From contig JAXHVH010000043.1 of the NCBI GenBank assembly GCA_034189085.1, positions 1 to 19,681 of the forward strand: a DNA stretch of 19,681 bases, read 5' to 3'. Both the position numbers and the translations under genes were made by a program. The notes beneath the pieces were generated by a model, which saw only the letters and a program-made list of their open reading frames with translations, had not been told where the DNA came from and made no database searches. Below are positions 1 to 6,960 of the stretch, piece by piece. Numbering within the stretch: position 1 is the first letter of the stretch; each line of letters begins with the position of its first letter. This DNA is from M55B129 sp034189085. GTDB taxonomy: Bacteria; Bacillota; Dethiobacteria; DTU022.

Positions 1-899
1 ACCAGGAAGTCACGGGGTGTAATTTCACTATCGCCCACTTTAATTTTTTTCACGGCGTCGTCCATGCCGCAGGCCTGCAGGTTCAGCAGCAGAGTCCTCA
101 TCTCCCGGGGCACGCCAAATTTAAAAGTAACCCGGTTGCAGTCTATTACCCGGGGAATAAGCATTACTTCTTCGTGCTCAATGTTGATTACTTCCACATT
201 ACCGATACCGCCCGGAAAGGTGAATATCTCAGGTTCTGAAAATACTTCGCTACAGTACCAACCGCGGCCTTTTTCCCAGATTACCGGAGGATTGAGGCAC
301 TCTTCGATGGTGGTCCAGATAGAAAATCCGAAAGCAACACCCTGATGCCCGGGAATTTCATAGTTGTCGCCGTCGCGCACGTTGATTTCATCAATTGTAT
401 CGAAAAGATGTTTGTCGGCAAATCTGGCAAATACATCGGACATGCCGGGTTCAACTCCCGACCCGACAATAGCCATATTGCCGGCTTTTTCCCACTCTTC
501 ATGACGGGCAAACTGGTAATCGCCCAGTTTGACATTGGTCAGTTCAAATGGTTTTTGGGGATGCCTTTTGGAGAGGGTCATAGCGCAGTCCAGGTAGCCG
601 ACCCCGCATTCAAAGCAGGTATCAAAAATGGTTTCATTGAAAGCCGGTTCAACCGCGTTCATAACAAAGGTTATATCGTGTTTGCCGATCAATTTTTTTA
701 TTGAATCGGCATCTCCGGCATCGACCTGATCCGGGATGAACCTGGGGTCATCGCACATGGCCGCCACTTCTTCCGCTCTGGACAGCTCATAATCTGAGAG
801 AACCACCTTCCGGGCCCAGTTTCCTTTTTCTCCGGCTCTTTTTATGATCATTGCTGTTGCCTGCCCCACTCCGCCTGAACCAACTATTAACAGCCTCAA
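1..899 (-). CDS. saccharopine dehydrogenase-like NAD(P)-binding protein, partial (3' end outside window)
   Basis: Read on the minus strand from a TTG at 897-899, the frame stays open to the left edge and encodes about 299 residues. The start is supported by a GGAGGG Shine-Dalgarno about 8 nt upstream (906-912) and by the immediate Rossmann motif GSGGVG (residues 7-12). The segments GSGVEPGMSDVFARF, FSIWTTIEECLNPPVIWEK and INIEHEEVMLIPR are those I associate with saccharopine dehydrogenase family enzymes of Clostridia, which are usually about 400 aa, so roughly the last quarter is missing. The family includes lysine-forming saccharopine reductases and carboxynorspermidine dehydrogenases; the substrate here is not determinable. 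It is the last visible gene of the AOR operon, 76 nt after the small membrane protein, so it may act on a product or precursor linked to that oxidoreductase. Family call firm, reaction unknown. Confidence 0.85.
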   Translation of the reverse strand, partial: MRLLIVGSGGVGQATAMIIKRAGEKGNWARKVVLSDYELSRAEEVAAMCDDPRFIPDQVDAGDADSIKKLIGKHDITFVMNAVEPAFNETIFDTCFECGVGYLDCAMTLSKRHPQKPFELTNVKLGDYQFARHEEWEKAGNMAIVGSGVEPGMSDVFARFADKHLFDTIDEINVRDGDNYEIPGHQGVAFGFSIWTTIEECLNPPVIWEKGRGWYCSEVFSEPEIFTFPGGIGNVEVINIEHEEVMLIPRVIDCNRVTFKFGVPREMRTLLLNLQACGMDDAVKKIKVGDSEITPRDFL

Positions 900-975
900 A
901 GTAATCCCTCCGCCTTTTTATTTTAATGAAGCGGGCGGCACAGCGAATTTTTCTACTGGAAGCCGCCTGCTTTGC

Positions 976-1176
976 TCAATCCTCAAAATCAGTTATGATT
1001 TTTGCCAGAAAAACTTGAGCATTTTGCTCATGTCTTCTCCGTCGAGAGTGCGCATCGGTTTCGTGGGTCCTTTTGCTGTAAAAAATACCCAGGAATACAA
1101 TAATGAACAGGTAGATAAAAAGGAAAAGCAAAATCCAGTTAGTTGTTGAAAATACTTCAAGAATGCTGTCTTCCAT
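976..1176 (-). CDS. small single-span membrane protein (66 aa), unknown function
   Basis: The ATG at 1174-1176 is preceded by AAGGAGG with a rather long spacer of about 12 nt. A second ATG at 1184-1186 lies closer to that Shine-Dalgarno but is in another frame and opens only a few codons. The protein has a short acidic N-terminus, one very hydrophobic helix (about residues 14-34, rich in F, I and L) and a basic tail containing SRRRRHE. By the positive-inside rule the tail should be cytoplasmic. I recognise no family. It sits inside the AOR operon between the MoaD-like gene and the saccharopine-dehydrogenase-like gene, so co-expression is likely; a role as membrane anchor or adaptor for the oxidoreductase is only a guess. 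The Shine-Dalgarno and operon position favour a real gene over a chance frame. Confidence 0.65.
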   Translation of the reverse strand: MEDSILEVFSTTNWILLFLFIYLFIIVFLGIFYSKRTHETDAHSRRRRHEQNAQVFLAKIITDFED

Positions 1177-1232
1177 TTGGTTGCATTACCTCCTTGAAAG
1201 TATTTTTGTTAGTTTAACCGTTGGATGGCTGG

Positions 1233-1466
1233 TTAACCTCCTGCAATACGGGGATTAACAATAACCGTTTCACCTCCCTTCAGCACAGCATCAAGGCCGG
1301 CTTTTTCTCCGTCAACCAGGATAAAGGATACTGAAGAGGTGGGTATGGAAAGCAGATCAAGCAGATCACTGACAGAAATCTCCCTGCTTTCGATCTGCAT
1401 TTTAAAAGTATCCGCTTCCCTGCCGTATTTTTTAAGGGGCCCTTTCAACTGCAGTTTAACTATCAC
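1233..1466 (-). CDS. MoaD/ThiS-family sulfur-carrier-like protein
   Basis: A 77-aa protein with the beta-grasp pattern of MoaD/ThiS: an N-terminal strand (VKLQLKGPLKKYG), a central SVSDLLDLLSI helix, then FILVDGEKAGLDAVLKGGETVIVNPRIAGG. The terminal Gly-Gly is the hallmark, since it is the residue pair adenylylated and thiocarboxylated for sulfur transfer. The start is GTG (1464-1466) with GGAGAGG about 8 nt upstream. In established biology MoaD supplies the dithiolene sulfur of pyranopterin, the cofactor that carries tungsten in AOR enzymes, and small MoaD homologues often accompany aor genes. Its place 43 nt after the AOR gene fits a dedicated carrier for that cofactor, or an AOR-associated MoaD variant. 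No MoaE or activating E1 (MoeB) is visible in the window, so partners must be encoded elsewhere. Confidence 0.85.
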   Translation of the reverse strand: MIVKLQLKGPLKKYGREADTFKMQIESREISVSDLLDLLSIPTSSVSFILVDGEKAGLDAVLKGGETVIVNPRIAGG

Positions 1467-1509
1467 AGTACCAGCCTCTCCGGAAAAGTATCGTTATTTA
1501 AATTAATGC

Positions 1510-3264
1510 TTAAAGGCTTAGTTCTTTTTTCTTTTCGGCGGTAATTTTCCCATTCTCATCCCAGCCCCGGAGCTGGTAATACTCCTGGAGCATCTTTTCG
1601 TATTCTTCGCGGGGCAGCAGTTTGCCGGCGGTTGGGCCGGTGGAGAGCTTTTCAGTAAAAATCCGCTCGGGGAGGTAATCGTCTTTGCGTTCAAAGCCCT
1701 CCCTTTCGTTGAACAGGCGGGCCAGGTTGTAAACCCGTTCGCCGATCACGGTCAGCTCTTCAGGGGTTATTTCCCTTTCCAGAAGCAGGCTCAGTATTTC
1801 AGCCATTCTTTCGGTGCTCAGCGCCCAGAAGTCGCAAAAAATAGCCGAAAATTTGGCCGCATTATCATTTTGCATGTCAATTACCAGCCGGGCTTTGCCC
1901 TCAATGGTAAAGGGATCGAGATCGCCAAATGCTTCAACTGCGGCCGGCCAGGCCCGCATATGGCAGGCTCCCCGGTCAGCCGTGCCGTAGGCCAGGCCCA
2001 TTGCCCAGGAACCGCGAGGTTCATAGCCGGGCATTTCCAGGCCCTTTACCTGCATGGCAAATTCCCGGCCCCCGTATTTATCTGCCACTGCCGCCACGCC
2101 GAGGGCCAGGTCGGCGCCGATACCCTCCCTTCGGGCAATCAGGGCCGGCACCTGCAGGAATTTTTCCACCTCGCCGAACCGGATCCCGAAATCGTGGATA
2201 CCCTTTTCGGTAAGCTCCATGGCAAAAGCTGTAGTATTACCGGTGGATATCGTATCCAGGCCGAAATCATCACAGAGCCGGTTGAATTCGATTACCGCTT
2301 CCAGATTCCCTATGCCGCAGTTTGCACTGCACAGGGCCAGAGTTTCATATTCCGGTCCTTCAACGCGGGTTTTCCCTTCTTCTACGTAGTTGCCGCAGGC
2401 CAAAGGACAGGCGAAACAGGCTTTTTTGGCCTTGAGGGTTTTTTTTATCGCCTCCGCATTTATGTTTTCTGATTCGCTGAAGGTGCCGTCCTGGAAGTTA
2501 CGGGTGGGCAGGATACCCGTGGACTGGCTCAACTCGACGATCATCGGGGTGCCGTCGCTGTAAGCCCACAGGTTGTCGTCGGTCATGGTGTCTTCCCGTT
2601 TTATTTTATTCATGGCCGCAGAAAATTTGCGGATGCCCGGCAGTTTCAGTCCGCCGGTGCCCCTGACAGCTATTGCTTTCAGATTCTTGCTGCCCATCAC
2701 GGCGCCGATACCGCCGCGGCCGGCCTGGCGGTAGAGCTGGGAGTTGATGCAGGCCATGGGAAGCATATTTTCCCCGGCCGGGCCGATGGTTAAAATGACC
2801 ACATCTCCGTGTTTTTCAGAAAGGGTAAATTCAGTTTCATGGGATCCTTTTCCCCACAACTCTCCGGCGCTGCGCAGTTCAATTCGGCTGTCTTCTATAA
2901 GCAGGTACACCGGCATCTTTGCTTTGCCTTCCACGATCAAGCCGTCATAGCCGGCGTATTTCAGCTCGGGTGCAAAATGCCCGCCGATTGAGCAATCCAG
3001 GATGGTGCCGGTAGCCGGAGATTTTGCGGCTATGGCCAGTTTACCGCTGTTGGGGACAATGGTTCCTGTGGTCGGGCCGGTCATCAGGATCAATTTATTG
3101 TCTTCAGACAGCGGTTCAATACCCGGGGCCAGTTCTTCAAAAAGATACTTGATGCTCAGGCCTTTTCCGCCAAGGTAGTTGCGAGCCCACTCCAGGTTCA
3201 GCGGTTCGGAGGAGGCTTTCCCGTCAGTCAGGTTAACCCGCAGTATTTTCCCGGTGTAAGTCAT
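1510..3264 (-). CDS. aor: tungsten-type aldehyde:ferredoxin oxidoreductase, catalytic subunit
   Basis: A 584-aa protein of the AOR family, which oxidises aldehydes to carboxylates (or the reverse) at a bis-pyranopterin tungsten site and exchanges electrons with ferredoxin. Visible family features are the N-terminal MTYTGKILRVNLTDG and YLGGKGL, GRGGIGAVMGSKNLKAI (182-198), the [4Fe-4S] cysteines CxxCxxxC at 283, 286 and 290 with the fourth probably Cys477, and the pterin-site segment DRGACHMRA (430-438). Length is typical (about 600 aa). The ATG at 3262-3264 overlaps the ferredoxin stop by one base, and its Shine-Dalgarno (GAGGAGGT) lies inside the ferredoxin end, indicating translational coupling. 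Substrate is not predictable: AOR, formaldehyde- or glyceraldehyde-oxidising paralogues and BamB share this fold, but length and the polyferredoxin partner favour AOR proper. Confidence 0.95.
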   Translation of the reverse strand: MTYTGKILRVNLTDGKASSEPLNLEWARNYLGGKGLSIKYLFEELAPGIEPLSEDNKLILMTGPTTGTIVPNSGKLAIAAKSPATGTILDCSIGGHFAPELKYAGYDGLIVEGKAKMPVYLLIEDSRIELRSAGELWGKGSHETEFTLSEKHGDVVILTIGPAGENMLPMACINSQLYRQAGRGGIGAVMGSKNLKAIAVRGTGGLKLPGIRKFSAAMNKIKREDTMTDDNLWAYSDGTPMIVELSQSTGILPTRNFQDGTFSESENINAEAIKKTLKAKKACFACPLACGNYVEEGKTRVEGPEYETLALCSANCGIGNLEAVIEFNRLCDDFGLDTISTGNTTAFAMELTEKGIHDFGIRFGEVEKFLQVPALIARREGIGADLALGVAAVADKYGGREFAMQVKGLEMPGYEPRGSWAMGLAYGTADRGACHMRAWPAAVEAFGDLDPFTIEGKARLVIDMQNDNAAKFSAIFCDFWALSTERMAEILSLLLEREITPEELTVIGERVYNLARLFNEREGFERKDDYLPERIFTEKLSTGPTAGKLLPREEYEKMLQEYYQLRGWDENGKITAEKKKELSL

Positions 3265-3656
3265 TATTTTTCCACCTCCTCAAAGGTCAATGCTTCTGTC
3301 GGGCACCAGCTGGCACAGGTGCGGCACTGAACACATATGCCAATCCCTCTTTCTTTTTTTATAATTACTTTTTGGGGACAGATGTCAACGCAGAGGCTAC
3401 AGTCGGTGCATAGTTCTTCGTTGAATGACAGGCGGCCGTTTTTGACAGTTATGGCGCTGACAGGACATGCTTCCAAGCACCTGAGACAAAGATCGCAGGT
3501 TTGCCCTTTGACTCGCAGGCCCTCGCGATCATACCGTGATGTTATTTTCAGACGGGCCAGACGGGGATTGAATTTTTGTTCATTCTGGGCACTGCAGGCC
3601 AGGTGGCAGAGGTGACAGCCAATACATTTTTCAGCATGAAATGCTAATGCTTTCAA
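3264..3656 (-). CDS. polyferredoxin with four [4Fe-4S] motifs, AorA-like electron-transfer subunit
   Basis: The 130-aa protein contains sixteen cysteines in four CxxCxxCxxxC motifs: 11/14/17/21, 54/57/60/64, 83/86/89/93 and 108/111/114/118, predicting four [4Fe-4S] clusters. The first motif is followed by alanine-rich sequence rather than Pro, and the other three have the ferredoxin C-P ending. The start is TTG at 3654-3656, six codons before a good AAGGAGTGG site would be too close, with a usable spacer of about 10 nt. No upstream ATG is in frame. It is the first gene of the operon and overlaps the AOR gene as TAATG. Four-cluster ferredoxin subunits paired with AOR are known from the AorABC enzyme of Aromatoleum. 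Inference: it accepts electrons from AOR and passes them on, possibly to a further subunit encoded elsewhere, since no AorC-like flavoprotein is visible here. Confidence 0.92.
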   Translation of the reverse strand: MKALAFHAEKCIGCHLCHLACSAQNEQKFNPRLARLKITSRYDREGLRVKGQTCDLCLRCLEACPVSAITVKNGRLSFNEELCTDCSLCVDICPQKVIIKKERGIGICVQCRTCASWCPTEALTFEEVEK

Positions 3657-3727
3657 AAAGGATCCACTCCTTTCCGGCAGTATATTAAAATAAGATCAGG
3701 GATAACCTTTTTTCAGCATACCAAATA

Positions 3728-3764
3728 CTGTCTGAATCAGTTAATGCCGGCTGTCTGATCAGTT
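3728..3764. repeat. pair of imperfect direct repeats in the AOR leader
   Basis: On the plus strand CTGTCTGAATCAGTT (3728-3742) and CTGTCTGATCAGTT (3751-3764) are direct repeats differing by one inserted base, start-to-start 23 nt. A diverged third copy can be read in the adjacent hairpin (GGCTGTGTCAGCTTGATCAGGTTCA, around 3779-3803, given in minus orientation as a TGAACCTGATCA core followed by ACAGCC). They lie in the transcribed leader of the ferredoxin-AOR operon, downstream of the terminator-like hairpin. They could be binding sites for a DNA- or RNA-binding protein, or relics of local duplication. Confidence 0.6.
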
Positions 3765-3770
3765 CAATCG

Positions 3771-3869
3771 TAAAAAATGGCTGTGTCAGCTTGATCAGGT
3801 TCATTGCCAGGCACAGCCCGTACAAGACTCGGTTAGCTGAAGTTGCACGGGCTTGCTGCTTAAACCGGT
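3771..3869 (-). promoter_or_regulatory. structured leader with mutually exclusive hairpins: candidate riboswitch or attenuator
   Basis: Read as minus-strand RNA. A 10-bp hairpin forms between 3852-3843 (GCCCGUGCAA) and 3825-3816 (UUGUACGGGC) with a 17-nt loop. Part of the loop (AACCG, 3834-3830) can pair with CGGUU just upstream (3867-3863), which would make a pseudoknot. A second hairpin pairs GGCUGUG (3818-3812) with CACAGCC (3785-3779) and is followed by A then six U (3777-3772), as an intrinsic terminator. The two hairpins share the three bases 3818-3816, so they compete. This sits about 115 nt before the ferredoxin start and downstream of the sigma-54 promoter. It matches no riboswitch class I can recognise. 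Pairings are seen in the sequence; regulation is inference. Confidence 0.5.
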
Positions 3870-3909
3870 TGATTGGTGCTGGGATGCATCAGGATTAGGG
3901 CGCCCGGGT

Positions 3910-3915
3910 ATTATA
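3910..3915 (-). promoter_or_regulatory. possible sigma-A -10 box (TATAAT)
   Basis: The minus strand carries an exact TATAAT. The best -35 is poor: CTGACC about 19 bp upstream, at about 3935-3940. It could give a second, housekeeping start near 3903 for the AOR operon, just in front of the structured leader element, or be a chance match in an AT-rich stretch. The sigma-54 promoter farther upstream is far better supported. Confidence 0.3.
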
Positions 3916-3992
3916 CGGCCTTAATTTTTAAAGTGGTCAGGCTGCTAACGCTTCACTATTTTTCCTTAATAATACTTTAATCAATAATTATA

Positions 3993-4010
3993 TTGCAATA
4001 GTAGTGCCAA
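3993..4010 (-). promoter_or_regulatory. sigma-54 (-24/-12) promoter of the ferredoxin-AOR operon
   Basis: The minus strand reads TTGGCAC, then TACTA, then TTGCAA. This matches the consensus TGGCAC-N5-TTGC(A/T) at every defined position, with the invariant GG (4008-4007) and GC (3996-3995) spaced by exactly 10 bp. Transcription should begin near 3983, giving a leader of about 327 nt before the ferredoxin TTG. A sigma-54-dependent activator gene begins only 229 bp away in the divergent direction, the usual arrangement of an activator and its target. I checked the rest of 3657-4238 on both strands for GG-N10-GC and found only poor alternatives. Confidence 0.85.
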
Positions 4011-4020
4011 ATATCAGAAT

Positions 4021-4125
4021 CTGGAATGGCTCCAGTAGCTAATACCGCCGGAAGATTGCTGTCAGGCAGAGAAGGTATGGACTGCTCTTAAAGTTATCCC
4101 GTAAATTAACCGAAACATGATCATG
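4021..4125. promoter_or_regulatory. candidate upstream activator sites (palindromes)
   Basis: Two palindromes lie upstream of the sigma-54 promoter: CTGGA-N5-TCCAG at 4021-4035 (about -38 to -52 from the predicted start) and CATGATCATG at 4116-4125 (about -133 to -142). Enhancer sites for sigma-54 activators commonly lie 80-200 bp upstream, so the second is better placed. The sites share no clear common sequence, so this is only a candidate. The rest of the 4010-4238 stretch shows a weak TTCTC/GAGAA hairpin (4141-4156) and nothing else I can name. Confidence 0.3.
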
Positions 4126-4238
4126 GTGAAATAACCTTCTTTCTCGATTATGAGAATTATTTCTTTTTCAGGGAAGGTGATTAACCGGTGGTGACGAATA
4201 TTAATTGAACGGAAAGGCATGGAAAGGGGATAGCCAGG

Positions 4239-6038
4239 ATGACCGGATTGATGCGTATTCAGCCCATGGTCCAGGATCTGGCCGGAGCACTAGCAGCGGC
4301 ACTGTCAGTAGAGGTAGAGATAGCGGACAATGAATTGACTGTGGTAGCAGGAAGTGCCAGTTATGCGCAAAAAATCGGGCAGAAAGAAGAATATGGGAAA
4401 CTGGAAGGCGATTTTTTGTATGCCCGGACAATAAGAACCGGAAAATCTTACGTGGTCAGTGAGCCTGGGAGCGACCCCGGATATGACCCTTCTTCCCTGG
4501 AGGGAACAACCCCGGAGATGGCAGAAATCTGTGCGCCGATTATGATGGGAGAGCAGCCCATCGGCGTAATCGGCCTGGTTGCTTTTACTGAAGAACAGAG
4601 GCAGAATCTTCTGGTTAAACCCAGCGCCATTCTCGATTTCCTTAAGCACCTGAGCAGGTTTTTGGCAGCCAAAGTTGCCGAAAGTGAAGCGGTTGATCAC
4701 CTGACCCGCTTATCCAACGAGTTAACCACTATTTTAGAAACTATTCATGAAGGAGCACTGGCAATTGATGGTCAGGGAGTGGTAACCCACTGTAATACAA
4801 CGGCGGAGAAACTGCTCAAAGTAAAAAAAGAAAAAATTCTCGGCAAAAACCTGGCTGATTTCTGGGTGGATACGCCGGCTCTTGATGTTTTAAAGACGGG
4901 TACTGAATATATAGAAAAAGAAGAGATCTACCAGGTCGGCAAGCGCCAGGCATTGCATTTCATTGTCTCGGTACGCCCGATTCCGGGAACCGGCAGGCCT
5001 GAAGGGGCGGTTATTTCTTTCCGCGATATTGCTGAAGCCCGCCGCCTGATCAATGATCTCAGCTCAATGGACATGGAGTATACGTTTGACGATATAATCG
5101 GCGAAAGCAGGGTTATTAACCAGGTTAAAGAACAGGCCGTAAAGGTAGCAGGAGGAAATTCGACCGTTCTGATAACCGGTGAAAGCGGTACCGGCAAAGA
5201 GATATTTGCCAGGGCGATCCATACAACCAGCCCACGCAGCAAGGGCCCTTTTATCAGCATAAACTGTGGAGCAATCCCGGAAACTCTCCTGGAAAGCGAA
5301 CTTTTTGGCTATGAGGGAGGTGCTTTTACGGGGGCAAGGAAAGAGGGTAAAGCGGGTAAATTTGAGCTGGCTGACGGCGGGACTATTTTTCTGGACGAGA
5401 TAGGTGAGATGCCCCTGCACCTGCAGGTCAAGCTTCTACATGTCCTGCAGGACAGAAGAGTTGAACGAGTGGGCGGTTCTAAAAAAATCCCGGTTGACGT
5501 GCGGATTATAGCCGCATCCAACAGGAATCTTGAAACAATGATGCATGAAGGGAATTTCCGCAAAGACCTTTACTTCCGGCTCAGTGTTATTCCTCTACAC
5601 ATACCCCCGCTCAAGGAGAGAAGGGAAGATGTCCCTGCGTTGATTGAGCTCTGTTTAAGAAAATATTCGGCTATGCTTAACAAGCAGAATCTTTCGATGG
5701 AGGAAGAGGCGATGAAATGCCTGATTAATTACCAGTGGCCGGGAAATGTCAGGGAGCTTGAAAATGCGATTGAATATGCCGTGAATATGACCGGGGATAA
5801 CTGTATCAGTTTGCACAGCCTGCCGCCCAGGATTCTGGAATCGAATCTCCAGGCCGTTCCCCATAATGAAACGCCTCTCAAAGATCAAATACGCCTTTAT
5901 GAACGCAGGATTCTGCAGGATTACCTGGATCGATACGGCAGCACGGTTGAAGGGAAAAATAAAATTGCTGAAAAACTTGAGATCAGCCGGGCTACCCTTT
6001 ACCGGAAGCTGGCCGAGCTCGGCCTCTCAAGCAAATAA
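4239..6038 (+). CDS. sigma-54-dependent transcriptional activator (GAF-like, PAS, AAA+, Fis-type HTH)
   Basis: A 599-aa activator. Residues 1-145 form a GAF-like ligand-sensing domain that begins IQPMVQDLAGALAAAL. About 155-270 is a PAS domain (ILETIHEGALAIDGQGVV). The AAA+ core follows with Walker A GESGTGK (314-320), the sigma-54-contacting GAFTGA loop (361-366), Walker B GTIFLDEIGE (381-390) and WPGNVRELENAIEY near 500. A Fis-type helix-turn-helix ends the protein (about 573-592, KIAEKLEISRATLYRKL). There is no response-regulator receiver domain, so control is probably by ligand binding rather than phosphorylation. The ATG at 4239 has AAAGGGGA about 9 nt upstream; an earlier ATG at 4219 hits a stop at once. 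It is divergent from the AOR operon, whose promoter is of sigma-54 type, so that operon is the likely target. The effector is unknown. Confidence 0.95.
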   Translation: MTGLMRIQPMVQDLAGALAAALSVEVEIADNELTVVAGSASYAQKIGQKEEYGKLEGDFLYARTIRTGKSYVVSEPGSDPGYDPSSLEGTTPEMAEICAPIMMGEQPIGVIGLVAFTEEQRQNLLVKPSAILDFLKHLSRFLAAKVAESEAVDHLTRLSNELTTILETIHEGALAIDGQGVVTHCNTTAEKLLKVKKEKILGKNLADFWVDTPALDVLKTGTEYIEKEEIYQVGKRQALHFIVSVRPIPGTGRPEGAVISFRDIAEARRLINDLSSMDMEYTFDDIIGESRVINQVKEQAVKVAGGNSTVLITGESGTGKEIFARAIHTTSPRSKGPFISINCGAIPETLLESELFGYEGGAFTGARKEGKAGKFELADGGTIFLDEIGEMPLHLQVKLLHVLQDRRVERVGGSKKIPVDVRIIAASNRNLETMMHEGNFRKDLYFRLSVIPLHIPPLKERREDVPALIELCLRKYSAMLNKQNLSMEEEAMKCLINYQWPGNVRELENAIEYAVNMTGDNCISLHSLPPRILESNLQAVPHNETPLKDQIRLYERRILQDYLDRYGSTVEGKNKIAEKLEISRATLYRKLAELGLSSK

Positions 6039-6052
6039 AAGGAGGCAGATCA

Positions 6053-6960
6053 ATGTCCACCGCGGAATGGAACTGGTATGTTGAATAATCAAGTGCTTAT
6101 CACGGCTACCTTTACGCTATCAGGCGTCACCTATTCAGCGGCGCGACCCCTTTTCAGCGAGTGAATATTGTTGATACTTTTACCTACGGCTGGCTGCTTA
6201 TTTTAGACGGTAAGACCCAGTCGGCTGAATTCGACGAACATATTTATCATGAAGCGCTGGTTCATCCGGCGGCAGTAATGCATGATAACCCGAGGAGAGT
6301 AATGGTCATAGGTGGTGGAGAAGGGGCTGTGCTGCGCGAGCTCTGCCATTATACGAATATTGCATGTATCGTCATGGTTGACATTGACGAAACGGTTGTG
6401 GAAATGTGCAGGCAGCACCTGCCCGAATGGCACCGGGGATGCTTTGATGATCTCCGGGTTCAACTTTTTCATATGGATGAGCGGCGCTATCTGGAAGACA
6501 ATGATCAAAAATTTGATATAATCTACAGCGACCTGACGGAGCCTTATGAAGACGGCCCCTCAAAGCTTTTTTTACCTGTCAGTTTTACGAGATAGTCAGA
6601 AATAGGCTGAAAAAGAATGGTTTACTGGTTGTTCAGGCAGGCGGATTGAGCCTCGATTACTTATCTATACATGCCGCGATCAGGGACACTCTTAACTTAA
6701 CTTTTAAAACAGTCCGTTCGTAACATACCTTTATCCCTTCCTTTGACTGTTCCTGGGGCTATATCATTGCCTGTGGAAATGATTGCCTCATTGATCTAAA
6801 GCGGAATGAAATCGATCGCAAGCTAACTCCTGTGGCCAGCGAGCTCAAATTTCATGATGGTGAAACTCATGAAGGAATGTTCTGTTTGTCGAAGGATATC
6901 CGGCAGGCCCTGAATGATGATCGGACAATCATCGAAGACGGGAAGCCGGTATCCTTTTAA
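6053..6960 (+). pseudogene. speE: spermidine synthase (aminopropyltransferase) pseudogene: two in-frame stops and one frameshift
   Basis: Translation from ATG 6053 (GGAGG at 6041-6045) gives MSTAEWNWYVE, then TAA (6086-6088). The frame then continues as an evident SpeE homologue: LLILDGKTQSAEFDEHIYHEALVHP, the nucleotide-binding VMVIGGGEGAVLRE and the catalytic-site region IIYSDLTEP. At the seven-T run 6567-6573 one base is missing; the following frame restores CQFYEIVRNRLKKNGLLVVQAGG. A second in-frame TAA (6721-6723) interrupts RS-HTFIPSFDCSWGY, and the reading ends at TAA 6958-6960. Intact length would be about 302 aa, normal for the family, which transfers aminopropyl from decarboxylated SAM to putrescine. 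The gene follows the activator by 14 nt. The homopolymer indel alone could be a sequencing error; with two stops as well, decay is the better explanation. A longest frame of 144 aa (6161-6595) is a fragment. Confidence 0.88.

Noticed and set aside
1870..2472. Plus-strand open frame of 200 codons opposite the AOR gene
   Set aside because: The minus-strand AOR frame is certain and this one has no recognisable motif. It is a shadow of AOR codon usage.
3779..3803. TGAACCTGATC on the minus strand, identical to the thi-box core of TPP riboswitches
   Set aside because: The other conserved parts (CUGAGA, the AAUNCCNGCGNAGGGA 3' part) are absent, and the genes downstream have no thiamine link.
3804..3820. 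Second GG-N10-GC match on the minus strand
   Set aside because: Only the invariant bases match; the flanks (CGGGCT, TGGCA) are poor, and the stretch is part of the leader hairpins.
3771..3905. Molybdenum/tungsten cofactor riboswitch upstream of an AOR operon
   Set aside because: An attractive idea from context, but I could not find the conserved core, including any GGCGAAA-like segment, so I left it as an unclassified leader.
6161..6595. A 144-aa intact SpeE-like protein starting at a GTG
   Set aside because: It lacks the N-terminal domain and the last third of the enzyme, both of which are present in the flanking DNA behind stops or a frameshift. It is part of a pseudogene.
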